DNA of 64,000 nt from positions 124,001 through 188,000 of the forward strand of contig CACDYR010000001.1 of assembly GCA_902557155.1 (NCBI GenBank), in the 5' to 3' direction. The notes beneath the pieces were generated by a model. The model saw only the letters and a program-made list of their open reading frames with translations, did no database searches and was not told the DNA's origin. This document shows, in pieces, positions 1-9,306 of the stretch. A program made the position numbers and the translations under genes. The stretch is from an uncultured Pelagibacteraceae bacterium. GTDB taxonomy: Bacteria > Pseudomonadota > Alphaproteobacteria > Pelagibacterales > Pelagibacteraceae. Numbering within the stretch: position 1 is the first letter of the stretch; each line of letters begins with the position of its first letter.

Positions 1-462
1 GTCATCAATTGCCTTATTAAAGTTTGGTAATTTCATATTTTTAAACTTTTTTGCTTTAGATTTTTTAAAGAAATCTAACATCATATCGATGTCATGAGTT
101 CCGGGAACTCCTCTAGTAAGTAACATATGATGTACTTTTTTTGATAAAGCAATTCTTTCTTTTCTAGTTTTATAAAAATCATCAATAGAAATCTTGAATA
201 CTTTCAATTTAAAATACTTTTCTAATATTATCTTTATTATGGAGCTAATAGTTGTTTTGCCTGTTCCTTGTCCTCCAGCTAATCCAACAAAGTAAGGTTT
301 TTTGTTATCTGCTTTTTTTGCAATCCAAAAACATATTGGGATTAAAAAATTCTTGATCATCCTCTCTTTATTACCGAACTTTTCTGTTGAAGTTTCTTGT
401 GATTTAATAAATTTAAAACAATCTTTTTTAACTTTTTTAAAACACTCTTCAGATAATTTCAT
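1..462 (-). CDS. P-loop kinase, D-glycerate 3-kinase-like (partial, 3' end outside window)
   Basis: The first 154 codons are present; the C-terminus lies before base 1. After about 50 N-terminal residues there is a Walker A loop, GGQGTGKTT, and then the segment SIDDFYKTRKER followed by RGVPGTHDID. This order matches the plant/yeast D-glycerate 3-kinase (GLYK) and uridine-kinase-like family, where SIDDFY follows the P-loop and RG-x-GSHD binds substrate. The likely reaction is ATP-dependent phosphorylation of glycerate to 3-phosphoglycerate, but substrate cannot be fixed from half a protein. The ATG at 462 lies 7 bases after the stop of the Gfa-like gene, so the two are probably co-transcribed. 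Confidence 0.75.
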   Translation of the reverse strand, partial: MKLSEECFKKVKKDCFKFIKSQETSTEKFGNKERMIKNFLIPICFWIAKKADNKKPYFVGLAGGQGTGKTTISSIIKIILEKYFKLKVFKISIDDFYKTRKERIALSKKVHHMLLTRGVPGTHDIDMMLDFFKKSKAKKFKNMKLPNFNKAIDD

Positions 463-469
463 TGAACTT

Positions 470-835
470 TTATTTTTCTTGATCCATTGGATGGTTAAGA
501 CCATCAAAGTAAGCTACTTCTTTTAAATCCTCTACTTTAACCTCGTCTACACATCCCATATTAAATCCAGTCATAGCTGGTGCACTTCTTGGATTGTGAT
601 GAGTGTAAATTCCACATTCAGTACAAAAGTAATGATTAGCAACTTTAGTATGATATTGATAAAGTTTTAATTTATCTTGTCCTTTAGTAACTTTAAAATC
701 TTCATTTTTGACCATACCCATTGTTGCATTTTTTCTTTTACAAATTGAACAATTACATCTTACAATTTTTGCTAATTCTTTAACTGTAGCATTAATTTCT
801 GCTTCTACAGCTCCACAATGACAATTTAGTTTCAT
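470..835 (-). CDS. GFA-family (glutathione-dependent formaldehyde-activating enzyme-like) zinc protein
   Basis: A 121-residue protein with the cysteine pattern of the Gfa/CENP-V (Mss4-like fold) family: CHC near residues 5-7, CNCSICKRKN near 28, and YFCTECGIYTHH near 70. These cysteines bind two zinc ions in the family prototype, which accelerates adduct formation between formaldehyde and glutathione. Many members are of unknown substrate, so only the family is assigned. It sits 12 bases behind the VOC gene and just ahead of the glycerate-kinase-like gene, apparently in one leftward transcript. Confidence 0.85.
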   Translation of the reverse strand: MKLNCHCGAVEAEINATVKELAKIVRCNCSICKRKNATMGMVKNEDFKVTKGQDKLKLYQYHTKVANHYFCTECGIYTHHNPRSAPAMTGFNMGCVDEVKVEDLKEVAYFDGLNHPMDQEK

Positions 836-847
836 ACAACTCCTTTT

Positions 848-1231
848 TTATTTTAAAATACTTTTAGCTGCAATCTTATTTCCATCTAAATCACGAATAT
901 ATCCATAATAATTTCCATCTTTTCTAACTCCTGGAACTCCCTCATCTGTTGCACCTTTTGATATTGCAATTTCATAAAATTTTTCAACAGCTTCTTTGTT
1001 TTCTGCTAATAAAGTTATTTGGGTTCCATTTCCAAACGTTGCATCTTTTCCATTTACTGGATGTGTTACATAAAATTGGACTTTCTCTGGATCACTTGAA
1101 TGAGCGTAACCAAGATATTTTTGTGTTTTCAAAACTCTTTTTAATTTCAAAGGTTCAAATACAGCATCATAAAAATCACCTGATTTTTCATGATCATCAG
1201 ATCCAACCATCACAAAATCTAAAATATTCAT
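848..1231 (-). CDS. VOC-superfamily (glyoxalase/bleomycin-resistance-like) protein
   Basis: A 127-residue single-domain protein. It opens with MNILDFVMVGSDDHEKSGDFYD and ends with YYGYIRDLDGNKIAA, the usual first and last beta strands of paired beta-alpha-beta-beta-beta VOC modules. Members act as metal-dependent lyases, dioxygenases or binding proteins. The usual metal ligands (H, E) are not obvious at the ends, so catalytic activity is uncertain. Its start lies 3 bases after the stop of the small upstream ORF, consistent with one operon. Confidence 0.85.
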   Translation of the reverse strand: MNILDFVMVGSDDHEKSGDFYDAVFEPLKLKRVLKTQKYLGYAHSSDPEKVQFYVTHPVNGKDATFGNGTQITLLAENKEAVEKFYEIAISKGATDEGVPGVRKDGNYYGYIRDLDGNKIAAKSILK

Positions 1232-1234
1232 GAT

Positions 1235-1429
1235 TTATTTATTATATACCTCATAAACTTTTTCTCTTTCACTTTTGTTCATTCCCTTGGTTTCTTCTAT
1301 AAACTTATTTCTTAATTCTCTTGTTTTTAATATGAAAAAACAAACAGTGTCTTTGCTATGGTAAACTGCTTTTAATTCATCATCTATTTCGTTTAACTCT
1401 TCTGGAATATCTGCTTTAATACAAATCAT
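1235..1429 (-). CDS. small hypothetical protein (64 aa)
   Basis: No family is recognised. The ORF has a good ribosome binding site (AAAGGAAAATT just before ATG), uses normal AT-rich codons, and ends 3 bases before the VOC gene, which supports it as a real first gene of the leftward operon. The protein is charged and probably cytosolic, with a KSEREKVYEVYNK helix at its end. Confidence 0.6.
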   Translation of the reverse strand: MICIKADIPEELNEIDDELKAVYHSKDTVCFFILKTRELRNKFIEETKGMNKSEREKVYEVYNK

Positions 1430-1505
1430 AATTTTCCTTTATAAATCACTTTAAGACTACTTATTGTAAAAGTTATCCACATGTCCACCAAATGTTGTTT
1501 TCGAT

Positions 1506-1554
1506 GTTCACGTTTTGATTCACTTTTGATTCAATTACGGACTCAAAATACAAC
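1506..1554 (+). promoter_or_regulatory. candidate umuDC promoter with SOS-box-like element
   Basis: GTTC at 1506, seven bases, then GATT at 1517 resembles the alphaproteobacterial LexA site GTTC-N7-GTTC with one mismatch. The ten-base word TTTTGATTCA occurs twice, 12 bases apart (1513 and 1525). A possible -35 TTGATT (1526-1531) is followed after 17 bases by a weak -10 TACAAC (1549-1554). The arrangement is suggestive only; LexA binding is an inference from the gene served. Confidence 0.25.
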
Positions 1555-1574
1555 CTCTTGAGTGTATTCTATAA

Positions 1575-2000
1575 ATGGTCTATAAAGTAGAACAAAACAA
1601 GAACATGAAACTAACAATCCCTTATTATCTACATAAAGCAGGCGCTGGCTTTCCTTCCCCTGCTACTGATTATATCGAAGAAGATATTGATCTGAACATG
1701 CATTTAATAAGAAATGTTCCAGCAACTTTCATCATCAGAGTTCAAGGAAAATCCATGGTCGATGTTGGGATTAATGATGGTGACTTATTGGTAGTTGATA
1801 AAAGTTTAAAACCAAAAAACTTTTCAACAGTGATTGCAAATGTTCATGATGAGCTTGTGGTTAAAACTTTAGTTCAAGAAAGAGATAAAAAATTTTTAAC
1901 TTCTGGATCTAAAGAATTTTCTGACAGAATTTTAATTAACAAAGAACAAGATATTTTTATTTGGGGGGTTGTTACTTATGTCATCCATTCAACATACTAA
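1575..2000 (+). CDS. umuD: UmuD, S24-family autoprotease subunit of DNA polymerase V
   Basis: A 141-residue LexA/UmuD-fold protein. Counting from the ATG at 1575, the cleavage dipeptide is Ala24-Gly25 in AGAGFPSPA, the nucleophile is Ser60 in QGKSMVD, and the general base is Lys97 in ELVVKTL. These are exactly the E. coli UmuD positions (Cys24-Gly25, Ser60, Lys97) and favour this start over the in-frame ATG at 1605. In the family, RecA-stimulated self-cleavage yields UmuD', which joins UmuC for translesion synthesis. The gene overlaps umuC, and a possible SOS box lies upstream. Confidence 0.95.
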   Translation: MVYKVEQNKNMKLTIPYYLHKAGAGFPSPATDYIEEDIDLNMHLIRNVPATFIIRVQGKSMVDVGINDGDLLVVDKSLKPKNFSTVIANVHDELVVKTLVQERDKKFLTSGSKEFSDRILINKEQDIFIWGVVTYVIHSTY

Positions 2001-3255
2001 AAAAATAGCATTAATTGATTGTAATTCTTTTTATGTCTCATGTGAGCGATTATTTAATCCAAAAATAAGAAAAAAACCTGTTGTCGTTTTATCTAATAAT
2101 GATGGTTGTATTATTTCAAGATCAAATGAAGCAAAAGCTTTGGGTATTAAAATGGGGGAACCTTATTTTAAAGCAAAAGATATTATTCTTAAAAATAAAG
2201 TTGAAGTTTTCTCATCTAATTATTCTTTATATGGAGATTTATCAAGAAGAGTGATGCGAACTCTTAAAAGATTTAATTCAGAAATAGAAGTTTACTCCAT
2301 TGATGAAGCATTTTTAGATTTATCAAACTTTCCTGATAATGAAGTAGAAAAAGTTGGAAAAGAAATTAGGAAAACAGTTTTACAATGGACTGGTATCCCA
2401 ACCAGTATAGGAATTGCAAATACAAAAACTTTAAGTAAAGTTGCAAACCATATTGCTAAGAAAAAACAATCAGGGGTGACAAGTTTAATTGGTATTGAAA
2501 ACTTAGATCCTATTTTAGAAAAAGTTGAAATTAATGATGTCTGGGGTGTTGGTAGAAAATTAACTAAATTTTATCAAAAGCATGGAATTTATAATGCTAA
2601 ACAATTAAAAAACAAATCCAACACTTGGATCAAGAAAAGTTCAAATGTTCTAAGTTCAAGAACTGCAATGGAGCTTAGAGGAGTTTCTTGTATTGGATTA
2701 GAGACAACTACTACTAAAAGAAAGAGCTGTGTAGTTTCAAGATCATTTGGAAAAAGAATTGAAACTTTCCAAGAATTAAAAGAAGCGGTTGCTAACTATT
2801 GTTTAAACGCATCTGAAAAAATTAGATCAGAGTCTTTAGTTGCAAAAGCAATTACAGTATTTGTTAGAACCAGTCCTTTCCAGAGAAACTTTGGTTACTA
2901 TTCAAATGCGAAGACAGTTGATTTTCCAATTGCAACAAACAATAGTATTGAAACAGTTAAGACAGCAGTTTCAATATTAGAAAGTATTTTTAAAAACGGT
3001 TACCGTTATCAAAAAGCAGGTGTCATGCTAACAGGGTTATCTAATGCAAGTGATAAAACAAATTTATTTACATCTGAAAAAGATGAAAAAATTAATAGCT
3101 TAATGCGATCAATTGATAACACTAATCATCGATACGGAAGATCTACTTTGAGTGTTGCTAGTGCGGGCGTTCATAAGAAGTGGAATATGCGAAGACAGTA
3201 TTCTTCTAAAATTGATACAGCTGACTTCTATTGTTTACCAACGATTAGAACTTAG
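1978..3255 (+). CDS. umuC: UmuC, Y-family DNA polymerase V catalytic subunit
   Basis: A 425-residue Y-family polymerase. The catalytic motifs are [13 protein letters not shown] at the N-terminus and [11 protein letters not shown] near residue 100, supplying the metal-binding Asp and Asp-Glu. [25 protein letters not shown] (helix-hairpin-helix) and RYQKAGVML follow. Length matches E. coli UmuC (about 422). I chose the ATG at 1978, nine bases after a GGGGGG ribosome site, rather than the TTG at 1969. Overlap with umuD indicates translational coupling. It performs error-prone bypass of lesions with UmuD'. Confidence 0.95.
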   Translation: MSSIQHTKKIALIDCNSFYVSCERLFNPKIRKKPVVVLSNNDGCIISRSNEAKALGIKMGEPYFKAKDIILKNKVEVFSSNYSLYGDLSRRVMRTLKRFNSEIEVYSIDEAFLDLSNFPDNEVEKVGKEIRKTVLQWTGIPTSIGIANTKTLSKVANHIAKKKQSGVTSLIGIENLDPILEKVEINDVWGVGRKLTKFYQKHGIYNAKQLKNKSNTWIKKSSNVLSSRTAMELRGVSCIGLETTTTKRKSCVVSRSFGKRIETFQELKEAVANYCLNASEKIRSESLVAKAITVFVRTSPFQRNFGYYSNAKTVDFPIATNNSIETVKTAVSILESIFKNGYRYQKAGVMLTGLSNASDKTNLFTSEKDEKINSLMRSIDNTNHRYGRSTLSVASAGVHKKWNMRRQYSSKIDTADFYCLPTIRT

Positions 3256-3264
3256 ATCAAAACT

Positions 3265-3876
3265 CTATAGTCCACCTGATGAAAATAAGAATTTAGCAAC
3301 ATCTTCAACACCAATTTGCTTTTTCATCTGGCAAAAAACATAAGGTAAGCCATTTCGGGCCTTTTTTACGTCTTCTTTCATGACTTCAAGATTAACTTCT
3401 ACATGAGGAGCTAAATCAGTCTTATTGATAATTAACAAGTCTGACTTTTGAATAGCAGGACCACCTTTTCTAGGGATATCTCCACCCATACCGACATCAA
3501 TAACATAAATAGATAGATCGACTAGTTCTGGGCTAAATGTTGCTGCTAAATTATCTCCACCAGACTCAATTAAAATCAAATCAAGATCAGGAAATTTTTT
3601 TTTCATATTTTCTACAGCAAGCATATTAATTGAAGCATCTTCACGAATTGCTGTATGTGGACATCCTCCTGTTTCAACTCCTTTAATTCTCTCAAGAGGC
3701 AAAGCTTGAACTTTCATTAAAAATTCTGCATCCTCTTTTGTATAAATATCGTTTGATATTACAGCCATAGAAATTTTCTTTGATAAAAATTTACATAATT
3801 CAGCTGTTAAACTTGTCTTCCCTGCACCAACAGGTCCACCTATTCCAACTTTTAATGGTCCATTTATATTTTTCAT
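3265..3876 (-). CDS. ureG: urease accessory GTPase UreG
   Basis: A 203-residue SIMIBI-class GTPase with P-loop GPVGAGKT at residues 14-21, the nickel-binding CPH motif in [24 protein letters not shown], and the NKTD guanine motif in [12 protein letters not shown]. UreG-GTP delivers nickel to apo-urease within the UreDFG complex. It is the last gene of the urease operon, overlaps ureF by 4 bases, and converges on umuC with 9 bases between the stops and no visible terminator hairpin. Confidence 0.97.
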   Translation of the reverse strand: MKNINGPLKVGIGGPVGAGKTSLTAELCKFLSKKISMAVISNDIYTKEDAEFLMKVQALPLERIKGVETGGCPHTAIREDASINMLAVENMKKKFPDLDLILIESGGDNLAATFSPELVDLSIYVIDVGMGGDIPRKGGPAIQKSDLLIINKTDLAPHVEVNLEVMKEDVKKARNGLPYVFCQMKKQIGVEDVAKFLFSSGGL

Positions 3877-4553
3877 GTTTTATAAATTCGTGTTTTCAAA
3901 TTTTCATGCTTGATACTGTAGATATCACTATTAAAACAAATTCCACCTAAGTCTTCTAAATTAAAATTTTGACTTTCTTTTTCTATTTCTCTTATTAATT
4001 CGTAAGTTTTAATTATACAGTCCTGTCCAATTTTTTGCCCAATTGGTATATGTTTAATGCAAACATTTATTAGATTTGATACAAAGGATTGTAGATAAGA
4101 TACTATTGCTAAGTTAAGCGGTATATCAAAATGTTTAGCTGCTTTAGCAACTGCAATTGGATAAGCAGTATTTTCAAGAATTTTAAAATTCCAACTATCA
4201 GCTAACACTTTTCTGAAAGCATTACCCATTTCAACTGACTCTATTTTTCTTTCTTTGGATGGACAAAGAGATAAGGCCAATTCATTTAACTCTTCTCCCT
4301 GATAGGTATATTTCATTAAAATTGCATCATTTTTACCTGTTCCGTATTTTAAGATACATTTTAAATAATCCAGAATATCTTCTTTTGACTTAATAAAGTT
4401 ATCATTAATCATTGCCTCTAAACCATGAGAATATGAAAAACTTCCAATAGGAAATGATGGTGAAAACCAAGTTTGAAGAATTTGTAACGATTCTTTTAAA
4501 TCTTTTTTATTTTTTAATTTAGTGTTTATGACTATGGGTTCTACCAATTCCAT
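3873..4553 (-). CDS. ureF: urease accessory protein UreF
   Basis: A 226-residue, mainly helical protein with the family signature [18 protein letters not shown] near residue 30 and a conserved aromatic/charged C-terminus. UreF bridges UreD and UreG and gates GTP hydrolysis during nickel insertion. The first ATG overlaps the end of ureE by 35 bases; a later start is possible but would still keep the signature. It overlaps ureG by 4 bases. Confidence 0.95.
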   Translation of the reverse strand: MELVEPIVINTKLKNKKDLKESLQILQTWFSPSFPIGSFSYSHGLEAMINDNFIKSKEDILDYLKCILKYGTGKNDAILMKYTYQGEELNELALSLCPSKERKIESVEMGNAFRKVLADSWNFKILENTAYPIAVAKAAKHFDIPLNLAIVSYLQSFVSNLINVCIKHIPIGQKIGQDCIIKTYELIREIEKESQNFNLEDLGGICFNSDIYSIKHENLKTRIYKT

Positions 4554-4962
4554 ATGCTCCTCCCTCTGGTTTAAAAGGTCTTAAAACTTTCTTAACCTTT
4601 CCACCTAGTTTTAATATCATTTTTTTTATTACTTCATCATACTGTATAAAAATTCTATCTTTTTCAATTTGACATGGCATATGCCTATTTCCAATATGCC
4701 ATATAAGTTGCATTAAATTTTTTCCTTTTATTTCTAACAAATTTTCTTTTTTGTTTTTGATTAAAATCAAATTTCCACTTTGAAGTCTAAATGCTTGATT
4801 TTCTGACAGTGATTTTGTCTCTGGTAAATTGACTAAAAATTCAAAACCATTATCTGAAACAAGTTTTTTTCTTCTCAAAAATCGCTCATCATAAGATAAA
4901 GATATGTGATCTTTTGCTTTATTTTTGGCTATTTTATTAACTATTAAAAAACAATTATCCAT
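4519..4962 (-). CDS. ureE: urease nickel metallochaperone UreE
   Basis: A 147-residue protein: an N-terminal peptide-binding domain, then a ferredoxin-like metal-binding domain containing HIGNRHMPCQIEKDRIFIQYD. The central His in GNRHMPCQ is the conserved nickel ligand at the dimer interface. The tail GRTHSHKH is a short histidine-rich end, far shorter than the poly-His tail of Klebsiella UreE, so storage capacity is probably low. It lies 3 bases downstream of ureC. Confidence 0.93.
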   Translation of the reverse strand: MDNCFLIVNKIAKNKAKDHISLSYDERFLRRKKLVSDNGFEFLVNLPETKSLSENQAFRLQSGNLILIKNKKENLLEIKGKNLMQLIWHIGNRHMPCQIEKDRIFIQYDEVIKKMILKLGGKVKKVLRPFKPEGGAYGIGRTHSHKH

Positions 4963-4965
4963 AAG

Positions 4966-6672
4966 CTAGAACATAAAATATCTTTGTGCCAAAGGAAGTT
5001 CTTTGGCTGGTTCACAAGTTATTATTTCACCATCAGCTTTTACCTCGTACGTCTCAGGATTAACTTCAATCTTTGGACACTTATTGTTTAAAATCATATC
5101 TTTTTTAGAAATGGCTCTAGTGTTTTCTACAGGTAATAAGTCTTTTCTAATACTTGCATCTTTCAAAGAATTCTTTTCAAGAGCTAGTTTGCTTGTGAAA
5201 ATTACTGAGGATTTCTCTAACGACGTCCCAAATGATGAAAACATTGGTCTAGTGTATACTGGTTGCGGAGTTGGAATTGATGCATTTGGGTCTCCCATTT
5301 GTGCACAGGCTATACTTCCTCCTATTAGTATCATTTCTGGCTTGGCACCAAAGAAAGCTGGGTCCCATAAAACTAAATCTGCACGTTTATTTTTTTCAAT
5401 ACTTCCAATATGTTTTGAAATCCCATGAGCAATTGCAGGATTAATTGTATATTTTGCTAAATATCTTTTTACTCTAAAGTTATCGTTATCTCCTTTTTCC
5501 TCTGGTAAACTTCCTCTTTGAACTTTCATTTTATGTGCAGTTTGCCAAGTTCTAATAATAACTTCTCCAACTCTACCCATTGCCTGACTATCCGAGGCAA
5601 TAATTGAAAAAGCACCCATATCATGAAGAATATCTTCTGCTGCAATTGTTTCTCTTCTTATCCTGCTTTCAGCAAATGCTACATCCTCGGGAATAGACTT
5701 ATCGAGATGATGACAAACCATCAGCATATCTAAATGTTCCTCTATTGTATTAATTGTGTATGGTCTGGTTGGATTTGTTGAGGAAGGAATAACATGCTCT
5801 TCTCCACAAACTTTAATTATATCTGGTGCATGTCCACCACCAGCACCCTCTGTATGAAACGCATGTATAGTTCTTTTGTTAATTGCTTTGATAGTATTTT
5901 CTACAAACCCACTTTCATTTAAAGTGTCTGTATGAATCATTACTTGAACATCATTTTTGTCAGCGATATTTAAACAATTATCAATTGCTCCAGGCGTAGT
6001 TCCCCAATCCTCATGTAATTTTAAAGCTGAAGCACCTGCTAGAATTTGTTCTTCAAGACCTTCTGGTAATGAAGAATTTCCTTTTCCAGCAAAAGCTAAA
6101 TTCATTGAAAAACCATCAGCAGATTGAATCATTCTTTGTATGTGCCATGGTCCAGGTGTACACGTTGTTGCAAGTGTTCCATGAGCTGGTCCAGTTCCTC
6201 CTCCAAGCATAGTTGTAATACCTGAGTGTAAAGCATCATCAATTTGTTGGGGACATATATAATGAATATGACTATCAAAACCCCCTGCTGTTAAAATTTT
6301 TCCTTCACCTGCAATTATCTCTGTTCCTGGACCAATAATAATATTTACTTTGGATTGAGTGTCTGGATTACCAGCTTTACCAATTTCAAATATTTTTCCA
6401 TCCTTTAAACCTACATCAGCTTTATAAATTCCATTTACATCAACTATTAAAGCGTTGGTAATAACGGTATCAGCAGCTCCTTTTTCTCTGCTAATTTGAG
6501 ATTGGCCCATCCCATCTCTTATTACTTTTCCACCACCAAACTTAACTTCTTCACCATAAGTGGTTAGATCGTTTTCAACTTCAATAAATAATTCAGTATC
6601 TGCTAGCCTTACTTTATCACCTGTGGTTGGCCCATACATATCTGCATAAGCTGCTCTAGATATTTTAACCAT
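4966..6672 (-). CDS. ureC: urease alpha (catalytic) subunit UreC
   Basis: A 568-residue amidohydrolase of normal length. Nickel and catalytic residues are all visible: His135 and His137 in SHIHYICP, the carbamylated Lys218 in ALKLHEDWG, His247 in [11 protein letters not shown], His273 in [13 protein letters not shown], the flap His321 in [13 protein letters not shown], and Asp361 in [11 protein letters not shown]. These align one residue later than the Klebsiella numbering. The enzyme hydrolyses urea to ammonia and carbamate in the cytoplasm. Together with separate ureA and ureB this is the three-subunit bacterial form, and nothing in the active site looks degraded. Confidence 0.98.
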   Translation of the reverse strand: MVKISRAAYADMYGPTTGDKVRLADTELFIEVENDLTTYGEEVKFGGGKVIRDGMGQSQISREKGAADTVITNALIVDVNGIYKADVGLKDGKIFEIGKAGNPDTQSKVNIIIGPGTEIIAGEGKILTAGGFDSHIHYICPQQIDDALHSGITTMLGGGTGPAHGTLATTCTPGPWHIQRMIQSADGFSMNLAFAGKGNSSLPEGLEEQILAGASALKLHEDWGTTPGAIDNCLNIADKNDVQVMIHTDTLNESGFVENTIKAINKRTIHAFHTEGAGGGHAPDIIKVCGEEHVIPSSTNPTRPYTINTIEEHLDMLMVCHHLDKSIPEDVAFAESRIRRETIAAEDILHDMGAFSIIASDSQAMGRVGEVIIRTWQTAHKMKVQRGSLPEEKGDNDNFRVKRYLAKYTINPAIAHGISKHIGSIEKNKRADLVLWDPAFFGAKPEMILIGGSIACAQMGDPNASIPTPQPVYTRPMFSSFGTSLEKSSVIFTSKLALEKNSLKDASIRKDLLPVENTRAISKKDMILNNKCPKIEVNPETYEVKADGEIITCEPAKELPLAQRYFMF

Positions 6673-6977
6673 TATAATTTCCCCATAACTTTCTTATTGA
6701 ACCCGTATATTTTTTTTAATCCATTTATTTCTATAAGCTCAACATCTTTAGATTGACCTGGCTCAAATCTTACAGCGGTTCCAGAAGGTATATTTAATCT
6801 CTTTCCATATGCTAATTTTCGATCAAAAACTAAATACTCATTTGTCTCAAAAAAATGATAGTGGCTTCCAACTTGCACTGGTCTATCTCCAGAATTAGAA
6901 ATTTTAATTTTAGTAATTTTGGAGTCTTTATTTAGGTTAATTTCCTCTTTTTTTGTAATTACTTCGCCTGGCTTCAT
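6672..6977 (-). CDS. ureB: urease beta subunit UreB
   Basis: A 101-residue protein beginning [16 protein letters not shown] with the conserved core [17 protein letters not shown] and [14 protein letters not shown]. It forms the beta subunit packed on UreC. Length is typical for separate UreB rather than a fused UreAB. Its last base is shared with the first base of ureC. Confidence 0.96.
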   Translation of the reverse strand: MKPGEVITKKEEINLNKDSKITKIKISNSGDRPVQVGSHYHFFETNEYLVFDRKLAYGKRLNIPSGTAVRFEPGQSKDVELIEINGLKKIYGFNKKVMGKL

Positions 6978-6985
6978 AATAATTA

Positions 6986-7288
6986 TTACCTTATAGGTTT
7001 GTGCACAGTTACTAATTTAGTTCCATCTGGAAAAGTAGCTTCTACTTGAACTTCCTTGACCATATCTGGAATGCCTTCTATACAATCCTTTTTTTTAATG
7101 ACATGAGCTCCTGCCTCCATCAGTTCCGCAACACTTTTGCCCTCTCTAGCTCCCTCGACAACAAAATCTGTTATTAAAGCGATAGCCTCTGGATAATTCA
7201 ATTTTATACCTTTTGATAATCTATTTTTAGCGACAAGCGCTGCAAGGCTTATTAAAAGTTTATCTTTTTCTCTAGGAGTTAGTTTCAT
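6986..7288 (-). CDS. ureA: urease gamma subunit UreA
   Basis: A 100-residue protein beginning [20 protein letters not shown] with the conserved NYPEAIALI and the end [14 protein letters not shown]. This is the standard urease gamma subunit. It starts directly at the end of ureD and is followed 8 bases later by ureB. Confidence 0.97.
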   Translation of the reverse strand: MKLTPREKDKLLISLAALVAKNRLSKGIKLNYPEAIALITDFVVEGAREGKSVAELMEAGAHVIKKKDCIEGIPDMVKEVQVEATFPDGTKLVTVHKPIR

Positions 7289-8098
7289 TTATATGTTCCA
7301 TACTTTTGGTATTTTTGAACCTTTAAAAAAATAAGATAAAATTTTATCAATTGCAAATTTAAGATTATAACTATCTTTAGATAAAAGTCTTAGGATCAAT
7401 TTATTATCCCATTGAGAATAATTTGAAGTTGTATTTTCATTGTTAGTTAAAGTTTCAGATAGATTATTAAGATTATTCAAAAACTTATTTCCTACAATAA
7501 TAATTGTCGCAACTGCAGAATTTTTATTTAATGTTGAAAAACTATTCAAATATTTTTTCTCAAATAAACCTGTATTTATTGCTTCTGTATGAATTAACTT
7601 TTTATCAATATTAATATTCCAAAAATCTGAAAAATGTCCCTTTTCAAACTCCTCCTTCATAGAAGTTCGTCCAAAAATAATATTTTCACAAAGAAGTAGA
7701 TTTGAATCTTTTGATAAATTAAAATTAATTTTTCTTTTTAAGTTACAATTATTAAATAAAATTAACTCTTTAGGTAGCCAAAATAAATTTGAATTGTTTA
7801 ACAAATTTACATTAATTTCTAAATTGGCAGGATTACCAAAACCACTATAAATTTTTTCTGCTGCTTGAGTTGAAATACAAAGATTTGAACTATCAATTTC
7901 AAATTTGAAGTCATATTCATCTCCACTAGTAATTCCACCAGCAGTATTAATAAGCATTAATTGTTTTAAATTTTCATGAAAATCTGGCATCAAAGCTTTT
8001 GAAGATCCTTGCTGATAAAGTTTTTGTAAATTTTGATCTTTTATTTTTATTTCTAATCTGCCTTTAGATTTTTCTAGTTTTTTTTGACTTATGTTCAT
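7289..8098 (-). CDS. ureD: urease accessory protein UreD (UreH)
   Basis: A 269-residue protein, divergent and lysine/asparagine-rich, but with the UreD landmarks LMLINTAGGITSGDEYDF near residue 50, STQAAEKIYS near 80, and LLCENIIFGRTSM in the middle. UreD is the scaffold through which nickel passes from UreG/UreF to apo-urease. It is the first gene of ureDABCEFG. A 56-base gap separates it from the DUF1501 gene upstream and could hold a promoter, but no strong box pair is seen. Confidence 0.92.
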   Translation of the reverse strand: MNISQKKLEKSKGRLEIKIKDQNLQKLYQQGSSKALMPDFHENLKQLMLINTAGGITSGDEYDFKFEIDSSNLCISTQAAEKIYSGFGNPANLEINVNLLNNSNLFWLPKELILFNNCNLKRKINFNLSKDSNLLLCENIIFGRTSMKEEFEKGHFSDFWNINIDKKLIHTEAINTGLFEKKYLNSFSTLNKNSAVATIIIVGNKFLNNLNNLSETLTNNENTTSNYSQWDNKLILRLLSKDSYNLKFAIDKILSYFFKGSKIPKVWNI

Positions 8099-8154
8099 TA
8101 CGTTATCCTAACATAAAAAAACCTGTTTATAGTTTGCCAATTTTAATAGCTAAA

Positions 8155-9306
8155 TTAAACTTTAAAAAGTTTATCAGATAAATTTGGTAGATTTTCTCCC
8201 CAGAAAACTTCTTTAGTAATTTTCTTAAAATCTACATCAAAAACTGTAGACATTGCTGAAGCATAAATTGCTCTGGAGTCTATTGTGGAATTTAAGTCTC
8301 TTCCTTCAAATAATTCCTTTTTCTTTAATCCTGGCCAATCCGTGTGAACTTGTGCTTTTTTAACAAGTCCTCCTGCCATTAGAATGGCTGAACCATAACC
8401 ATGCTCTGTTCCATTGCTACTGTTTTGCTTAATTGTTCTTCCAAACTCTGTGAGTGTTAAAACTAAAGTATTATTAAATGCCTCTTCAGACATTGAAGAT
8501 TTTAAAGATCTAACAATATTGTCATAATCTGATAGGCAATCTGCATGAGCTCCATCTGTTGCCCCTTGAGCTGCATGCGTATCAAAACCATCCACTTCAA
8601 AAACTGCAACTTTTGGACCATTAGGTTTTGATAACTCAGTACCAGCACTTGAAGCTAAAATCCAAGCATCATCTCTTGATCTATTGTTAAAATCTCTTGT
8701 TAAAATTATTTCTAAATTGTCACTTAATAATTTTTCATCGTACTCTTTATATGCTTGTTTTATTAATTCTAAAGTTGCAGGATATGGCAAGCTACGACCT
8801 ACAGGAAAATAATTATTATTCATTGGAACACCTCTGATTAATAGAGGCATGGGGAGAGCCAAAGCTAATCCTTGCCCTGTTAAGCCAGCTGATTTCATTC
8901 CTCTTCCAAGCCAACCTGTTTTTTCTTGGTAAGGTATTTTACCACCCGACTCCATTAAATTTTGACCATCAAAATGTGATCTACCTGTGTATGGAATGTT
9001 TGTTGCATGAACTGCAGCACTTAAATTTTGATCCCAAAGACTTTTGAATGTTTTTAATGCTGGGTGTAAGTCAAAATCTGAAGTTAATTTTAAAGTTCTA
9101 TCAAGATTGATTTTACTTCTTAATTTTTCGAAATTTTTGTCACCTTTAACTGGAATAGCGCATAGACCATCCATTCCACCACGTAACATGATTATTACTA
9201 AATTCTTTTTTGTTTTAGAATTTGCATAACTATGAGCACTGAAACCTGCAAAATACAATGAGGTTAAAGCTGTGGTTTTTAAAAAATCTCTTCTTGATAT
9301 CTTCAT
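8155..9306 (-). CDS. DUF1501 (alkaline-phosphatase-fold) protein with Tat signal
   Basis: A 383-residue DUF1501 protein. The N-terminus MKISRRDFLKTTALTSLYFA is a twin-arginine signal (SRRDFLK) ending near SYANS, so it should be exported folded, possibly metal-loaded. LVIIMLRGGMDGL, FDTHAAQGATDGAH and TLTEFGRTIKQNSSNGTEHG carry Asp, His and Glu residues in the manner of metallo-phosphatase/sulfatase-fold enzymes. Its substrate is unknown. It overlaps the DUF1800 gene by 4 bases; the DUF1800-DUF1501 pairing is widespread in bacteria. Confidence 0.9.
   Translation of the reverse strand: MKISRRDFLKTTALTSLYFAGFSAHSYANSKTKKNLVIIMLRGGMDGLCAIPVKGDKNFEKLRSKINLDRTLKLTSDFDLHPALKTFKSLWDQNLSAAVHATNIPYTGRSHFDGQNLMESGGKIPYQEKTGWLGRGMKSAGLTGQGLALALPMPLLIRGVPMNNNYFPVGRSLPYPATLELIKQAYKEYDEKLLSDNLEIILTRDFNNRSRDDAWILASSAGTELSKPNGPKVAVFEVDGFDTHAAQGATDGAHADCLSDYDNIVRSLKSSMSEEAFNNTLVLTLTEFGRTIKQNSSNGTEHGYGSAILMAGGLVKKAQVHTDWPGLKKKELFEGRDLNSTIDSRAIYASAMSTVFDVDFKKITKEVFWGENLPNLSDKLFKV

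Noticed and set aside
302-526. 74-codon plus-strand ORF
   Set aside because: Antisense to the glycerate-kinase-like gene and the Gfa-like gene end.
5003-5428. 141-codon plus-strand ORF inside ureC
   Set aside because: It is antisense to the strongly conserved catalytic region of ureC and has no recognisable protein features.
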